Shown: positions 17,685-26,662, numbered from the stretch's first letter. The stretch is DNA of 64,000 nucleotides from Aeromonas dhakensis (GCF_000820305.1 NZ_CDBH01000025.1:1-64000); one strand, 5' to 3'. Notes: a model not told the origin generated them from the letters alone. Made by a program: numbers and translations.

Positions 17685-19346
17685 CTACTCCACCAGCCAG
17701 ATCAGGGATTCATAAGGGCGCAGCATACAGGATTGCGGCCGGGCCGGGCTATCCGGGTAGTTGCCAAGCAGCAGGCGCCCCTTGCCGGTGGCTAGCTCCT
17801 CCGGCAGTGCGAAGCTGATCGGCTCGCCGTAGAAATTGCTCACCACCAGCAGGGTCTGACCGTTGGCGCGGCGGGCATAGGCCCAGATCTGCGAATGCCC
17901 CGCCAGCAGCTCCTGATAATCCCCGTGAGTGAAGATGGGATGACTCTTGCGCAGCCGGATCAGCTCCCGGTAGTGCCAGAACACCGAGCCCGGGTCGGCC
18001 AGCGCCGCTTCGGCATTGATCACCGGGTAGTTGCCGGCGGGCTTGAGCCAGGGGATGCCGGCCGTGAAACCGGCGTTGGCCGCAGCGCTCCACTGCATCG
18101 GCGTGCGCGAGTTGTCGCGAGACTTGGCGCCAAGAATGGCCAGGATCTCGGCCTCGCCCATCCCTTCGGCCTGCTTGATGGCGAAGATGTTGCGGCTCTC
18201 CACGTCCTGATAGTCATCGATGCGCTGATAGCCGGGGTTGGTCATGCCGATCTCCTCCCCCTGATAGATGTAGGGGGTGCCCTGCAAGCCGTGCAGTGTG
18301 CTGGCCAGCATCTTGGCCGCTACCACCCTATGTTCGCCCTCGTCACCGAAGCGGGAGACTATGCGCGGCTGGTCGTGGTTGCACCAGAACAGGGCCGACC
18401 ACCCCTTGCCGTGCATGCCGCTCTGCCAGTGGTTGAAGATGCGCTTGAGTTCGAGGAAATCGAACGGCGCCTTGGTCCACTTGTCGCCATTGGGGTAGTC
18501 CACCTTGAGGTGGTGGAAGTTGAATACCATGGAGAGCTCGGAGCCATCCAGCGCGCCATAGCGCTGGCAGTGCTCCAGGCTGGTGGAGGACATCTCTCCC
18601 ACCGTCATGGCACTGACCGGGGCGAACACGTCACGACTCACGTCCTGCAAAAATTCGTGGATGCGCGGCCCGTCGGTGTAGAAGCGGCGGCCATCGCCAC
18701 TGTCGTCGCTCGGGAAGCGCTGATCCTTGGAGATGAGGTTGATGACGTCGAGCCGGAAACCGTCCACTCCCTTCTTGGCCCAGAAGTGGATGATCTTCTT
18801 CACCTCGGCGCGCACCGCCGGGTTCTCCCAGTTGAGATCCGCCTGCTCGCGGGCAAAAAGATGCAGGTAGTACTGGCCGGTGGCGCTGTCCAGCTCCCAG
18901 GCGCTGCCGCCAAACTTGGATTGCCAGTTGTTGGGCACGCCACCCTCCACCGGGTCTTTCCAGATGTAGTAATCGCGGTAGGGGCTGTTCTTGTCCCCCA
19001 GCGCCGACTTGAACCAGGCGTGCTCGGTGGAGGTGTGGTTGACCACGATGTCCATCACGATGCGGATGTCGCGCGCGTGGGCAGCGGCCAGTAGCGCCTC
19101 GAAGTCGGCCATGGTGCCGTAGGCGGGATCAATATTCAGGTAGTCGGCGATGTCATAGCCGTTGTCCACCTGCGGTGAGACGTAGACCGGGGTCAGCCAG
19201 AGGGCGTCGACGCCGAGGGTCTTGAGATAGTCGAGGCGGGCCATGATCCCCTTGAGATCGCCAGTGCCGCGCGCGCCACTGTCCTGAAAGCTCTTGGGGT
19301 AGATCTGGTAAATCACGGCGCTCTGCCACCAGGGTGTTTGGCTCAT
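17685..19346 (-). CDS. treC: trehalose-6-phosphate hydrolase
   Basis: 553 aa cytoplasmic GH13 enzyme that splits trehalose 6-phosphate into glucose and glucose 6-phosphate. The start WWQSAVIYQIYPKSFQDS is typical. Catalytic residues sit in GFRLDVIN (nucleophile Asp), VGEMSS (acid/base Glu) and WCNHDQPR (third Asp). E. coli TreC is 551 aa. The frame is open upstream to 19643, but similarity begins at the ATG at 19346. It lies 68 bp downstream of treB on the same strand. Confidence 0.92.
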   Translation of the reverse strand: MSQTPWWQSAVIYQIYPKSFQDSGARGTGDLKGIMARLDYLKTLGVDALWLTPVYVSPQVDNGYDIADYLNIDPAYGTMADFEALLAAAHARDIRIVMDIVVNHTSTEHAWFKSALGDKNSPYRDYYIWKDPVEGGVPNNWQSKFGGSAWELDSATGQYYLHLFAREQADLNWENPAVRAEVKKIIHFWAKKGVDGFRLDVINLISKDQRFPSDDSGDGRRFYTDGPRIHEFLQDVSRDVFAPVSAMTVGEMSSTSLEHCQRYGALDGSELSMVFNFHHLKVDYPNGDKWTKAPFDFLELKRIFNHWQSGMHGKGWSALFWCNHDQPRIVSRFGDEGEHRVVAAKMLASTLHGLQGTPYIYQGEEIGMTNPGYQRIDDYQDVESRNIFAIKQAEGMGEAEILAILGAKSRDNSRTPMQWSAAANAGFTAGIPWLKPAGNYPVINAEAALADPGSVFWHYRELIRLRKSHPIFTHGDYQELLAGHSQIWAYARRANGQTLLVVSNFYGEPISFALPEELATGKGRLLLGNYPDSPARPQSCMLRPYESLIWLVE

Positions 19347-19414
19347 GGGTCTTGCTCTTGTCTCGAATGAAAAAGGGAGAGGGCGACCCCGGCGGGTCGC
19401 CCTGATGCGTGGAG

Positions 19415-20845
19415 TCAGGCGCTGGCCTGAGCCAGCTTGCCGGCCGCCTGCTGGCGCTGGTAAACCAGCAGAGTCAGCACGATAGGCACGACGATGGCCA
19501 CCAGCATGGCGATGGCATAGACGGCCCAGTATTGCGGCTGGATGGAGAGGATGCCCGGCAGGCCCCCTACCCCGATGCCGTTGGCCATTACCCCGGCGAA
19601 GCCGCAGATGAGGGCCGCAAGGCTCGAGCCCACCATGGCGCACAGCATGGGGAACTTGTACTTGAGGTTGATGCCGTACATGGCCGGCTCGGTCACCCCC
19701 AGATAGGCGGAGATGGCGGCAGGCACCGAGATCTCCCGCTCGTTCTCCTTGCGGCTGATCAGGATGATGCCGACCACCGCAGACGCCTGGGCGATGTTGG
19801 AGAGGGCGATCAGCGGCCAGATCGGGGTGCCACCCATGCTCTGCATCAGTTGCAGATCCACCGCGTTGGTGGTGTGGTGGATACCGGTGATGACCAGGGG
19901 CGCGTAGAGGAAGCCGAACAGGGCGGCACCAATGGGGGCAAACGAACCTGTCATGGCCGCCTTGGCAGCGAAACCGACGCCGTCACCCAGCCAGCGACCG
20001 AACGGGCCGATAAAGGCGTGGGCCACGATCACCGCCAGCAGCAGGGAGATGAAGGGAACTATGACCAGGTAGAGGTAGGCCGGGATGATCCGCTTGAGAT
20101 TGGTCTCCACCCAGGCGAGGAAGACACCCGCCAGCAGGGCCGGGATGACCTGCGCCTGATAACCCACCTTCTGGATGACGAACAGACCAAAGTCCCACAC
20201 CTCGGGAGTCTGCTGGCCGATGCCGTAGGCGTTCATCAGCTGGGGCGACACCAGCGTGATACCGAGCACGATACCCAGGATCTCGGAGCCGCCCATCTTC
20301 TTCACCGCAGACCAGCAGACGCCCACCGGCAGGAAGTGGAAGATAGCCTCACCCAGCAGCCAGAGGAAGGCGTGCACCTGAGCCCAGAACTGGCTGATCT
20401 CGGTGAGGGTGTGGGTGCCATCGTCGAACATCTTGATGTCGCCGATGACGTTGCGAAAGCCCAGGATCAGACCGCCGGTGATGATGGCCGGCAGCAGGGG
20501 CACGAAGATCTCCGCCAGGTGGGAGATGCCCCGCTCCAGCGGGTTCATGTTCTGGCGCGCGGCCTGCTTGGCGGCCTCCTTGCTGCCGCCGCTGACGCCG
20601 ATCTCTTCGGTCAGCGCCTTGTACCACTGCTCCACCTCGTTGCCGATGACCACCTGGAACTGGCCGCCCTGGGTGAAGCTTCCCTTCACCGCCGGGATGG
20701 TTTCGATGGCCTTGCTGTCGGCCTTGGCCGGATCGTTGAGGACGAAGCGCAACCGGGTCAGGCAGTGGCTGACGGTTGCGATGTTCTCCTTGCCACCGAT
20801 CTTGTCGATGAGCGTGGCCAGATGTTGTGCGTTGATCTTGGACAT
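19415..20845 (-). CDS. treB: PTS trehalose transporter subunit IIBC
   Basis: 476 aa inner-membrane PTS protein that imports trehalose and phosphorylates it to trehalose 6-phosphate. The N-terminal EIIB domain has the phosphorylated cysteine in SHCLTRLRFVL (about residue 28). The EIIC domain follows from about residue 105 with roughly ten membrane segments. E. coli TreB is 473 aa. The ATG at 20845 has AGGGAAGG upstream. Two TreR-type operators lie 76-135 bp upstream, fitting repression by the adjacent treR gene product. No IIA domain is present; such systems borrow IIA from the glucose PTS. Confidence 0.92.
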   Translation of the reverse strand: MSKINAQHLATLIDKIGGKENIATVSHCLTRLRFVLNDPAKADSKAIETIPAVKGSFTQGGQFQVVIGNEVEQWYKALTEEIGVSGGSKEAAKQAARQNMNPLERGISHLAEIFVPLLPAIITGGLILGFRNVIGDIKMFDDGTHTLTEISQFWAQVHAFLWLLGEAIFHFLPVGVCWSAVKKMGGSEILGIVLGITLVSPQLMNAYGIGQQTPEVWDFGLFVIQKVGYQAQVIPALLAGVFLAWVETNLKRIIPAYLYLVIVPFISLLLAVIVAHAFIGPFGRWLGDGVGFAAKAAMTGSFAPIGAALFGFLYAPLVITGIHHTTNAVDLQLMQSMGGTPIWPLIALSNIAQASAVVGIILISRKENEREISVPAAISAYLGVTEPAMYGINLKYKFPMLCAMVGSSLAALICGFAGVMANGIGVGGLPGILSIQPQYWAVYAIAMLVAIVVPIVLTLLVYQRQQAAGKLAQASA

Positions 20846-20920
20846 GAGCCTTCCCTCTGTGACTCCATTGATATTGGTCTGCGTCGCCCTTTTGGGCCAG
20901 TCTGTGGGCCCGAGCGTTTT

Positions 20921-20934
20921 TGGTATCGTTCCCA
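20921..20934. promoter_or_regulatory. candidate TreR operator, imperfect copy
   Basis: TGGTATCGTTCCCA agrees with the perfect palindrome at 20967-20980 in 12 of 14 positions. The two centres are 46 bp apart, so dimers could bind both sites. Confidence 0.55.
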
Positions 20935-20966
20935 TTTAGCATGCCGCCAATTGGTCACGATCAAAA

Positions 20967-20980
20967 TGGGAACGTTCCCA
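20967..20980. promoter_or_regulatory. candidate TreR operator, perfect palindrome
   Basis: TGGGAACGTTCCCA is a perfect 14-bp palindrome with the central CG typical of LacI/GalR-family operators. It lies between treB and treR. A CRP-like half site (TCACA) follows at 20995-20999. Confidence 0.75.
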
Positions 20981-21036
20981 ATTCGTGGTCGAGGTCACAA
21001 AAAGCGCATTTTTTATGCGGCGCTAGGTGATGGCGT

Positions 21037-21984
21037 TCACAAAGAGTGGCAGGGGGCTATGGTCGCCAGCGGGCGCTGATCCTGCTCGATCTGGCCGAGC
21101 AGCTGGCGCGCGGCCTGCTCCCCCGCCCCCTTGTAGCCGAGATCCAGACTGAGGGCGTTGGGGAAGAGAAAGGTGAGCATGGGGTTGTTGCCAAGGCCGG
21201 TCACCAGCACCTCGCTGCGCCCCTGCTCCTGCAGGTACTTGGCGGCGCCAATGGCCAGGGTGTCGCTGGCGCAGACCAGGGCGCCCGTGGTCGGGGTGAG
21301 CAGTTCCCCCGCCAGCCGGTAGCCGCTCTGCAGACTGAGATCGCCGAGGGCGCTGCGCGCCGTCAGCCCCTGTTCGCCGCAGTAGCCGAGGTAGGCATCG
21401 AGCCGGCGCTGGCCGGTGGTGAGATCGGCGGTGTCCACCCCCAGGTAGGCGATGTCGCGGATGCCGCGGTTAGCGAGCTGGCCCAGCATGGTGCGCACCG
21501 CACCGGCATCGTCGAAACAGACCGAGGAGAAACCGGGATGGTCGCGGGCCACCAGCACCAGCTTCTCCCTGAGCGGCGCCATGGCGGCATAGTCCAGATC
21601 GTTGAAGGCGAACAAAATGATGCCATCCACCCCGCGCCGCTCCAGCACCGCCAGATGCTCCTGCACCTTGGCGGGGGAGAACTTGCTCTCCATCAGCACG
21701 GCGTCGTAGCCGCGCCGGTAGAGGGTCTCCAGCATGCCGCGCACCGCCTGGTTTTCCGAGCTGGAGTCGAGCCGCGAGACGATGATCCCCACCACCTGCT
21801 GGCTCTGGCTGCGCATGGCCCGCGCCGACTTGCTCGGCACGAAGCCGTGCTCGGCGATGATCTGCTCCACCCGCGCGCGGGTCGCCTGCTTCACCTTGGG
21901 ATCCTGGTTGAGCACCCGGGAGACGGTCGACTTGCCGACACCACTGAGTCGGGCGATATCGAGGATGGTCAGTTTTTTGTCCAT
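21037..21984 (-). CDS. treR: trehalose operon repressor TreR (LacI family)
   Basis: 315 aa regulator. The N-terminal HTH reads LTILDIARLSGVGKSTVSRVL, almost identical to E. coli TreR (also 315 aa). The effector-binding domain follows (about residues 62-315). In E. coli the inducer is trehalose 6-phosphate; the same is inferred here. The start at 21984 matches E. coli TreR; a GTG at 21996 adds four residues. It lies upstream of treB on the same strand, with the operators in the gap between them. Confidence 0.9.
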   Translation of the reverse strand: MDKKLTILDIARLSGVGKSTVSRVLNQDPKVKQATRARVEQIIAEHGFVPSKSARAMRSQSQQVVGIIVSRLDSSSENQAVRGMLETLYRRGYDAVLMESKFSPAKVQEHLAVLERRGVDGIILFAFNDLDYAAMAPLREKLVLVARDHPGFSSVCFDDAGAVRTMLGQLANRGIRDIAYLGVDTADLTTGQRRLDAYLGYCGEQGLTARSALGDLSLQSGYRLAGELLTPTTGALVCASDTLAIGAAKYLQEQGRSEVLVTGLGNNPMLTFLFPNALSLDLGYKGAGEQAARQLLGQIEQDQRPLATIAPCHSL

Positions 21985-22123
21985 GAAGTGGCTCACAGGG
22001 GCTCGGCGGTGGAATTGCCCACATTGTTGTGATTAACCCCTGTGAATACAAGCCCATGGCGTTAGAATGCCCTTTTGGCGCCGGCGCATGCCGTGCCACC
22101 CGCCATCGCACAGGACGCGCATC

Positions 22124-23074
22124 ATGGATCTGCTGGCCAGTCTGCACTTCTCCCTCTCCATCACGGGCCCCATCTGCGTGGTGCTGCTGCTTGGCATCTG
22201 GCTCAAGCAGCTGGGCCTGCTGCCGGACAGCTTCGTCGAGTCCGCTTCCCGCCTGGTGTTCCAGGTCACCCTGCCGGCGCTCCTGTTTCTCAGCATGGTG
22301 CGCACCGATTTCTCCACCATGCCGAGCCCCTGGCTCATCGTCTACGGCCTGCTCGGCACCCTCACCGGCTTTCTGGTGCTGGAGCTGCTGGCAGCCCGCT
22401 TCATCCCGGAGCGGCGCCAACGCGGCATCTTCGTGCAAGGGAGCTTTCGCGGCAACATGGGGATCATGGGGCTGGCCTATGTGCAGAACGCCTACGGCGC
22501 CGAGGGAATAGGCGCCGCCGCCCTGCTGGTGGGCTCAGTCACCGTGCTCTACAACGTGCTTGCGGTGATCACCCTGACCCGCAGCCTGGGGGGCAGCAAG
22601 GGGATCAAGCCGATCCTCAGGGGGATCGCCAAAAACCCGTTGATCATCGCCATCCTGGCGGCCCTGCCGTTCGGCCTGCTCGGCATCGAGCTGCCCCAGC
22701 TGGTGATCACCACGGGCAACTACTTCGCCAACATGACCCTGCCGCTGGCGCTGCTCTGCACCGGCGCCAGCCTCAACCTCAAGGCCCTGCGCGGCGGCGC
22801 CCTGCTGACCGGCTGGGCCACCGCCAACCGGCTGCTGTGCATCCCGCTGCTGCTGGTGATGGGCGCCTGGGCGCTGGGTTTCAGCCCGCAGGCCCTCGGC
22901 ATCCTGTTTCTCATCAGCTCCACCCCCACCGCCGCCGCCAGCTATGTGATGACCCGCGCCATGGGGGGCGACAGCGCCCTGGCGGCCAACATCATCGCCA
23001 CCACCACCCTTGGCTCGCTCGTCACCACCAGCCTGGGGGCCACCCTGATGAACTACCTGGGGCTGATGGGCTAG
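22124..23074 (+). CDS. AEC-family permease (auxin efflux carrier type)
   Basis: 316 aa inner-membrane protein of ten predicted membrane segments in two five-helix repeats. VCVVLLLGIWLKQLGLLPD-like and FVQGSFRGNMGIMGLAY segments fit the AEC family, which transports organic acids such as malonate, malate or auxin-like compounds. The substrate cannot be read from the sequence. AGGA lies upstream of the ATG at 22124. It is divergent from treR and does not appear functionally tied to it. Confidence 0.8.
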   Translation: MDLLASLHFSLSITGPICVVLLLGIWLKQLGLLPDSFVESASRLVFQVTLPALLFLSMVRTDFSTMPSPWLIVYGLLGTLTGFLVLELLAARFIPERRQRGIFVQGSFRGNMGIMGLAYVQNAYGAEGIGAAALLVGSVTVLYNVLAVITLTRSLGGSKGIKPILRGIAKNPLIIAILAALPFGLLGIELPQLVITTGNYFANMTLPLALLCTGASLNLKALRGGALLTGWATANRLLCIPLLLVMGAWALGFSPQALGILFLISSTPTAAASYVMTRAMGGDSALAANIIATTTLGSLVTTSLGATLMNYLGLMG

Positions 23075-23174
23075 CCAGCAGCAAACCTGCTGGCCCTCAC
23101 TCCTTCATCACCCCCTTGACCTTGCCGCGGGCGGCAGCTTTACGCTGACTCTCAATCAACAGAGGAGATATCCC

Positions 23175-23369
23175 ATGACCATCGAACTCACCGTCTCCGG
23201 CATGTCCTGCGGTGGCTGCGCCGCCAGCCTGCAAAAAGCCCTGCTGGCCCAGCCTGCCGTCAGCAGCGCCAGCGTCGACTTTGCCAGCAGCAAGGCCGTC
23301 ATCGAGAGCGAGCTGAGCAAGGCCGAGCTGATCGCCCTGATCGAAACCAAAGGCTTCTCGGCGAGTTAA
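23175..23369 (+). CDS. heavy-metal-associated (HMA) domain protein, CopZ-like
   Basis: 64 aa, a single HMA domain. The metal-binding loop is GMSCGGCAASL (MxCxxC form), and the ferredoxin-like fold pattern continues with VSSASVDFASSKAVIES and a C-terminal KGFSA. Family members deliver Cu+ to P-type ATPases or regulators. AGAGGAGA precedes the ATG. No copper ATPase lies nearby, so the partner is elsewhere. Confidence 0.85.
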   Translation: MTIELTVSGMSCGGCAASLQKALLAQPAVSSASVDFASSKAVIESELSKAELIALIETKGFSAS

Positions 23370-23423
23370 ATTATCTCTATGTAGGTATAAAACAGGTTAA
23401 AGTTCTGTATCCAGCTGTTTTTT

Positions 23424-23439
23424 GGTGAGAGTCATCACA
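23424..23439. promoter_or_regulatory. candidate CRP site upstream of ansB
   Basis: GGTGA-GAGTCA-TCACA matches the CRP consensus TGTGA-N6-TCACA in 9 of 10 half-site positions. It lies 62 bp before the ansB start. E. coli ansB is regulated by CRP and FNR, which supports the call. Confidence 0.5.
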
Positions 23440-23500
23440 AACCCCTGCAACAGAAAGCGCAAACTTGCTGCAATTTTTATCACCCAGAAGGAATTGCAGC

Positions 23501-24559
23501 ATGACTCTCCCGATCCGCAAGACCCTGCTCGCCGCCGTCCTCGGCCTGACCCTCTCCCCGATGGCCATGGCCCTGCCCAACGTCCATATCCTGGCCACCG
23601 GCGGCACCATTGCCGGGGCGGGGCAGTCCGCTACCCAGTCCAACTACGAGGCCGGCAAGGTGGCCATCGAGACGCTGATCGCCGCCGTGCCCGAGATGAA
23701 GAACGTGGCCGACGTGCAGGGTGAGCAGGTGGTGAAGATCGGCTCCCAGGACATGAACGACGAGGTGTGGCTGAAGCTTGCCAAGCGGGTCAACGAGCTG
23801 CTGGCCAGGGATGACGTGGACGGCATCGTCATCACCCACGGCACCGACACCATGGAAGAGACCGCCTACTTCCTCAATCTGACCGTCAAGAGCGACAAGC
23901 CGGTGGTGCTGGTCGGCGCCATGCGCCCCTCCACCGCCATGAGCGCCGACGGCCCGATGAACCTCTACAACGCCGTGGTGACCGCCTCTGACCCCGCCTC
24001 CAAGGGGCGTGGCGTCATGGTGGCGATGAACGACACCGTGCTCGATGCCCGCGACGTCACCAAGACCAACACCACAGGGGTGCAGACCTTCGCCTCCCCC
24101 AACTTCGGCCCGCTCGGCTACATCCACAACGGCAAGATCGACTATCAGCGCAGCCCGGCCCGCCAGCACACCAGCAAGACCCCGTTTGACGTGAGCAAGC
24201 TCGACAAGCTGCCGCAGGTCGGCATCGTCTACAGCTACGCCAACGCCTCGGATCTGCCGGCCAAGGCCCTGGTGGATGCCAAGTTCGACGGCATCGTCAG
24301 CGCCGGGGTGGGCAACGGCAACCTCTACCACACCCTGTTCGACACCCTGGCCAAGGCGAGCAAGGACGGCATCCGCGTAGTGCGCTCGGCACGCGTGCCG
24401 ACCGGCTCCACCACCCTGGATGCCGAGATCGATGACGCCAAGTACGGCTTCGTCGCCGCCGAGACCCTCAACCCGCAGAAGGCGCGGGTGCTGCTGATGC
24501 TCGCCCTGACCCAGAGCAAGGATCCGGCCCAGATCCAGCGCTGGTTCCAGCAGTTCTGA
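23501..24559 (+). CDS. ansB: periplasmic L-asparaginase II
   Basis: 352 aa. It hydrolyses asparagine to aspartate and ammonia in the periplasm. A signal peptide (RKTLLAAVLGLTLSPMAMA) precedes the mature enzyme, which starts LPNVHILATGGTIAGAG with the catalytic Thr in ATGGTI. The second active-site Thr lies in ITHGTDTMEETAYFL. E. coli AnsB is 348 aa. AGAAGGA is spaced eight bases before the ATG at 23501. A CRP-like site lies upstream and a hairpin downstream. Confidence 0.93.
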   Translation: MTLPIRKTLLAAVLGLTLSPMAMALPNVHILATGGTIAGAGQSATQSNYEAGKVAIETLIAAVPEMKNVADVQGEQVVKIGSQDMNDEVWLKLAKRVNELLARDDVDGIVITHGTDTMEETAYFLNLTVKSDKPVVLVGAMRPSTAMSADGPMNLYNAVVTASDPASKGRGVMVAMNDTVLDARDVTKTNTTGVQTFASPNFGPLGYIHNGKIDYQRSPARQHTSKTPFDVSKLDKLPQVGIVYSYANASDLPAKALVDAKFDGIVSAGVGNGNLYHTLFDTLAKASKDGIRVVRSARVPTGSTTLDAEIDDAKYGFVAAETLNPQKARVLLMLALTQSKDPAQIQRWFQQF

Positions 24560-24561
24560 TC

Positions 24562-24624
24562 TCCCTGCCGGCCTCGGCCGGCAGAGGGAATGACCATAAA
24601 AAGGGCGGGATGCTATCCCGTCCT
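24562..24624. terminator. convergent hairpins between ansB and the CaCA gene
   Basis: Two adjacent stems. CCCTGCCGGCC-TC-GGCCGGCAGAGGG (24562-24588) lies just after the ansB stop. AAGGGCGGGAT/ATCCCGTCCTT (24601-24624) has a minus-strand T-tract and ends the antiporter transcript. Confidence 0.75.
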
Positions 24625-24637
24625 TGTTCGTGGCACA

Positions 24638-25624
24638 TCAGCCCATGACCAGCCAGCCGCAGAAGCCAAGATAGATAAGCCCCACCCAGGCGAGCCTGCC
24701 CGCCGTCATCCGCTCCCGACTGAACCCCCACCACAACAGCACGACCGCCAGCAGGGTCACCAGCGAGGAGACCATCATGGTGCTGTCCAGCAGCCAGGGG
24801 GTGAACAGCAGGCAGAACGCCTTGGGAATGGTGCCCTGGATCATCATGGCCCCCGAGATATTGGCCAGTGCCAGCCGGTGCTTGCCCTGCCGCACCCAGA
24901 TCAGCACGTTCATCAGCTCGGGCATCTCGGTCGCCACCGGGCTCAGCAGCAGGGCCGCCAGCACCGGCGAGAGACCGAACAACTCGCCCATGCTCTCCAG
25001 CTGGTGAACGAACAGCTGGGCCGCCAGCGCCACCACCACCAGCGCCACCAGAGTCTGCAGCAGCACCTTGCCGAGCGCCGGGATCTCGGCGCCCGGATCC
25101 AGCTTGAGGGGCTCTGGCAACTCGACCTCGTGGCTGTCGGTCTGTTTCAGCTCGCGCCGCACATAGACCAGATAAACCAGTACGAACAACGGGGCCAGCC
25201 AGGCCTTGCCGGTAAAGGCCACCATGCCGAGGGCCACCGCCACCAGGAAGATGCCGACGAACCAGGCCTGATCACGGCCTATCTCGCGCTGCACCTCGCC
25301 ATCGATGGCCCTGTGCTCCCGGCTCATGCACAACAGCAGGGTCACGCCGACGGCGGCATAACCTATGGTGGCCAACACCAGCGGGCCGCCGAGGGCGGCA
25401 CCTATGCCTATCTGCTGCTGAGCGGGGGCATCCCCCATCAGCAAGGCGGTCAGGGTGACGATGCATTCGGGCAGGGCCGTGCCGAGGGCAGCCAGCAGGG
25501 AGCCGGTGGCACTCTGGGATAACTTGAAGTGGTGGCCGGTCCATTCGATGCCATTGACGAAATATTCGCAGGCCAGATAGATGGTGACGGCAGAGAGCAG
25601 AAACAACAGCAGGGTGATCAGCAT
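24638..25624 (-). CDS. CaCA-family cation antiporter, probable Mn2+ (or Ca2+) exporter
   Basis: 328 aa inner-membrane protein of about ten membrane segments. Both alpha repeats of the cation/Ca2+ exchanger superfamily are visible: GSLLAALGTALPECIVTLTALLMG near residues 35-58 and SPVATEMPELMNVLIWV in the second half. The frame is open upstream to 25789, but that part encodes the riboswitch, so the ATG at 25624 is chosen. The Mn2+-sensing yybP-ykoY element in the leader indicates that Mn2+ induces the gene, which points to Mn2+ export rather than the generic Ca2+ role. Substrate is inferred. Confidence 0.75.
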   Translation of the reverse strand: MLITLLLFLLSAVTIYLACEYFVNGIEWTGHHFKLSQSATGSLLAALGTALPECIVTLTALLMGDAPAQQQIGIGAALGGPLVLATIGYAAVGVTLLLCMSREHRAIDGEVQREIGRDQAWFVGIFLVAVALGMVAFTGKAWLAPLFVLVYLVYVRRELKQTDSHEVELPEPLKLDPGAEIPALGKVLLQTLVALVVVALAAQLFVHQLESMGELFGLSPVLAALLLSPVATEMPELMNVLIWVRQGKHRLALANISGAMMIQGTIPKAFCLLFTPWLLDSTMMVSSLVTLLAVVLLWWGFSRERMTAGRLAWVGLIYLGFCGWLVMG

Positions 25625-25689
25625 GATGAGTAACCGCCAGGCGAGCAGAACAACCAATGGACCCGATATGGCTCGCCCGGCTGGCTTGC

Positions 25690-25815
25690 ATATCGAGGCC
25701 AAAGGTCTTGCAGAGCGATGGATGCCATCGCCGCCCATGCCATGGATCTGAGGATCCAAGAATGTTGACATGAGCCCTGCCCGGATCACGGGCGGGTTGC
25801 TACTCCCCTATGACA
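25690..25815 (-). ncRNA. yybP-ykoY manganese riboswitch
   Basis: On the minus strand the leader contains GGGGAGTAGC (25808-25799), then GTCAACAT (25779-25772) and GACCTTTGGCCTC (25705-25693). These are the conserved loop L1/L3 and closing elements of the yybP-ykoY family, arranged in the usual order. The RNA ends about 66 nt before the antiporter start, leaving room for an expression platform that hides its weak ribosome site. The family binds Mn2+ and turns on manganese-efflux genes. Confidence 0.82.
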
Positions 25816-26014
25816 GTGCGGGCTTTTTACCAAGTTGACCGCCACCCCACAAGGCAAACTAATGATCATTGACTCAACAAGTTGTAAGGGAATGTAACCG
25901 CCCACCCACCGGCTTTGCCATCCGGATCCACTTCAATGCCGGTGAGCTCCTCGCCTTGGCACACCGTTTGCTATGAGATGACTACTGTCCACACTGATTT
26001 GGGAAGGGTGAACG

Positions 26015-26602
26015 ATGAAACGGTGGATCCAACATTTCTATCAACTGAACCGCCTCAACTGGCTGATGGTCTGGCTGCTGCTCTGCTGCAGCATCATTCT
26101 GCTTTTTCCGGCCGGTTTGATGCAGGGCGCCGTCAGCCAGTGGGCCGCCACACACGCCGCCTGGCTCGGGGTCGGCATGCTGATCGCCATCTCCTACTTC
26201 TGCAGTCAGGGCTTCCTGATCGCCTGGGAGTGGGCCTGTGACGAGTGGCAGTCGCGCCGTCAGCAGGATCAGCTGGCCCAGATGATCTCCTTTCTCGACT
26301 TCAACGAGAAGGCAGTGCTGCGCGAGTTCGTGCTGCAACGCAAAAGCGTCATAAACTTGCCGATCACCGAGCCTGCCGTCAAAAACCTGATGGATGCCGG
26401 CGTACTGACCTATGCCTATGGCAAACCGGCGCGCGAGAAAGAGGACGAGAACCAGATCCGCGCCCTGATGATCGCCCTGCCGGCCCGGCCGCTGCTCACC
26501 TACAAGGTATTGGGGCTGTCGCGCGGCAAGATGAGCGACGAGCAGGTGGAGCAGATCATGAATGCCAGACCCAAGTTCGCGCAGAAAAGCTTCCAGCGCT
26601 GA
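26015..26602 (+). CDS. superinfection exclusion protein B (SieB) family protein
   Basis: 195 aa. Two membrane segments near the N-terminus (NWLMVWLLLCCSIILLFPAG and AAWLGVGMLIAISYFCSQGF) precede a basic/acidic cytoplasmic domain of about 120 aa (QLAQMISFLDFNEKAVLREFVLQRK). This layout and the conserved core match the SieB family, named after a phage protein that blocks superinfecting phage. Chromosomal homologues are common in Aeromonas, and their role is unknown. No phage genes flank it. A ribosome-site GGAAGG lies about seven bases before the ATG. Confidence 0.7.
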   Translation: MKRWIQHFYQLNRLNWLMVWLLLCCSIILLFPAGLMQGAVSQWAATHAAWLGVGMLIAISYFCSQGFLIAWEWACDEWQSRRQQDQLAQMISFLDFNEKAVLREFVLQRKSVINLPITEPAVKNLMDAGVLTYAYGKPAREKEDENQIRALMIALPARPLLTYKVLGLSRGKMSDEQVEQIMNARPKFAQKSFQR

Positions 26603-26614
26603 TCTTCGTTCCCG

Positions 26615-26647
26615 CCAATAAAAAGAGCCGGCCCTGTGGCCGGCTCT
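26615..26647 (-). terminator. Rho-independent terminator after mgsA
   Basis: AGAGCCGGCC-CTGT-GGCCGGCTCT; on the minus strand a TTTTTATT tail follows the stem. It also lies at the end of the convergent SieB-like gene. Confidence 0.8.
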
Positions 26648-26662
26648 GTCGTTTCTGCCCCG

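Noticed and set aside
19409..21079. 556-aa plus-strand frame antisense to treB
   Set aside because: High-GC antisense shadow; His/Asp/Gln-rich composition typical of reversed codons; treB is unambiguous.
25625..25789. N-terminal extension of the CaCA antiporter
   Set aside because: This DNA encodes the Mn2+ riboswitch, and the extension is not hydrophobic or family-like.
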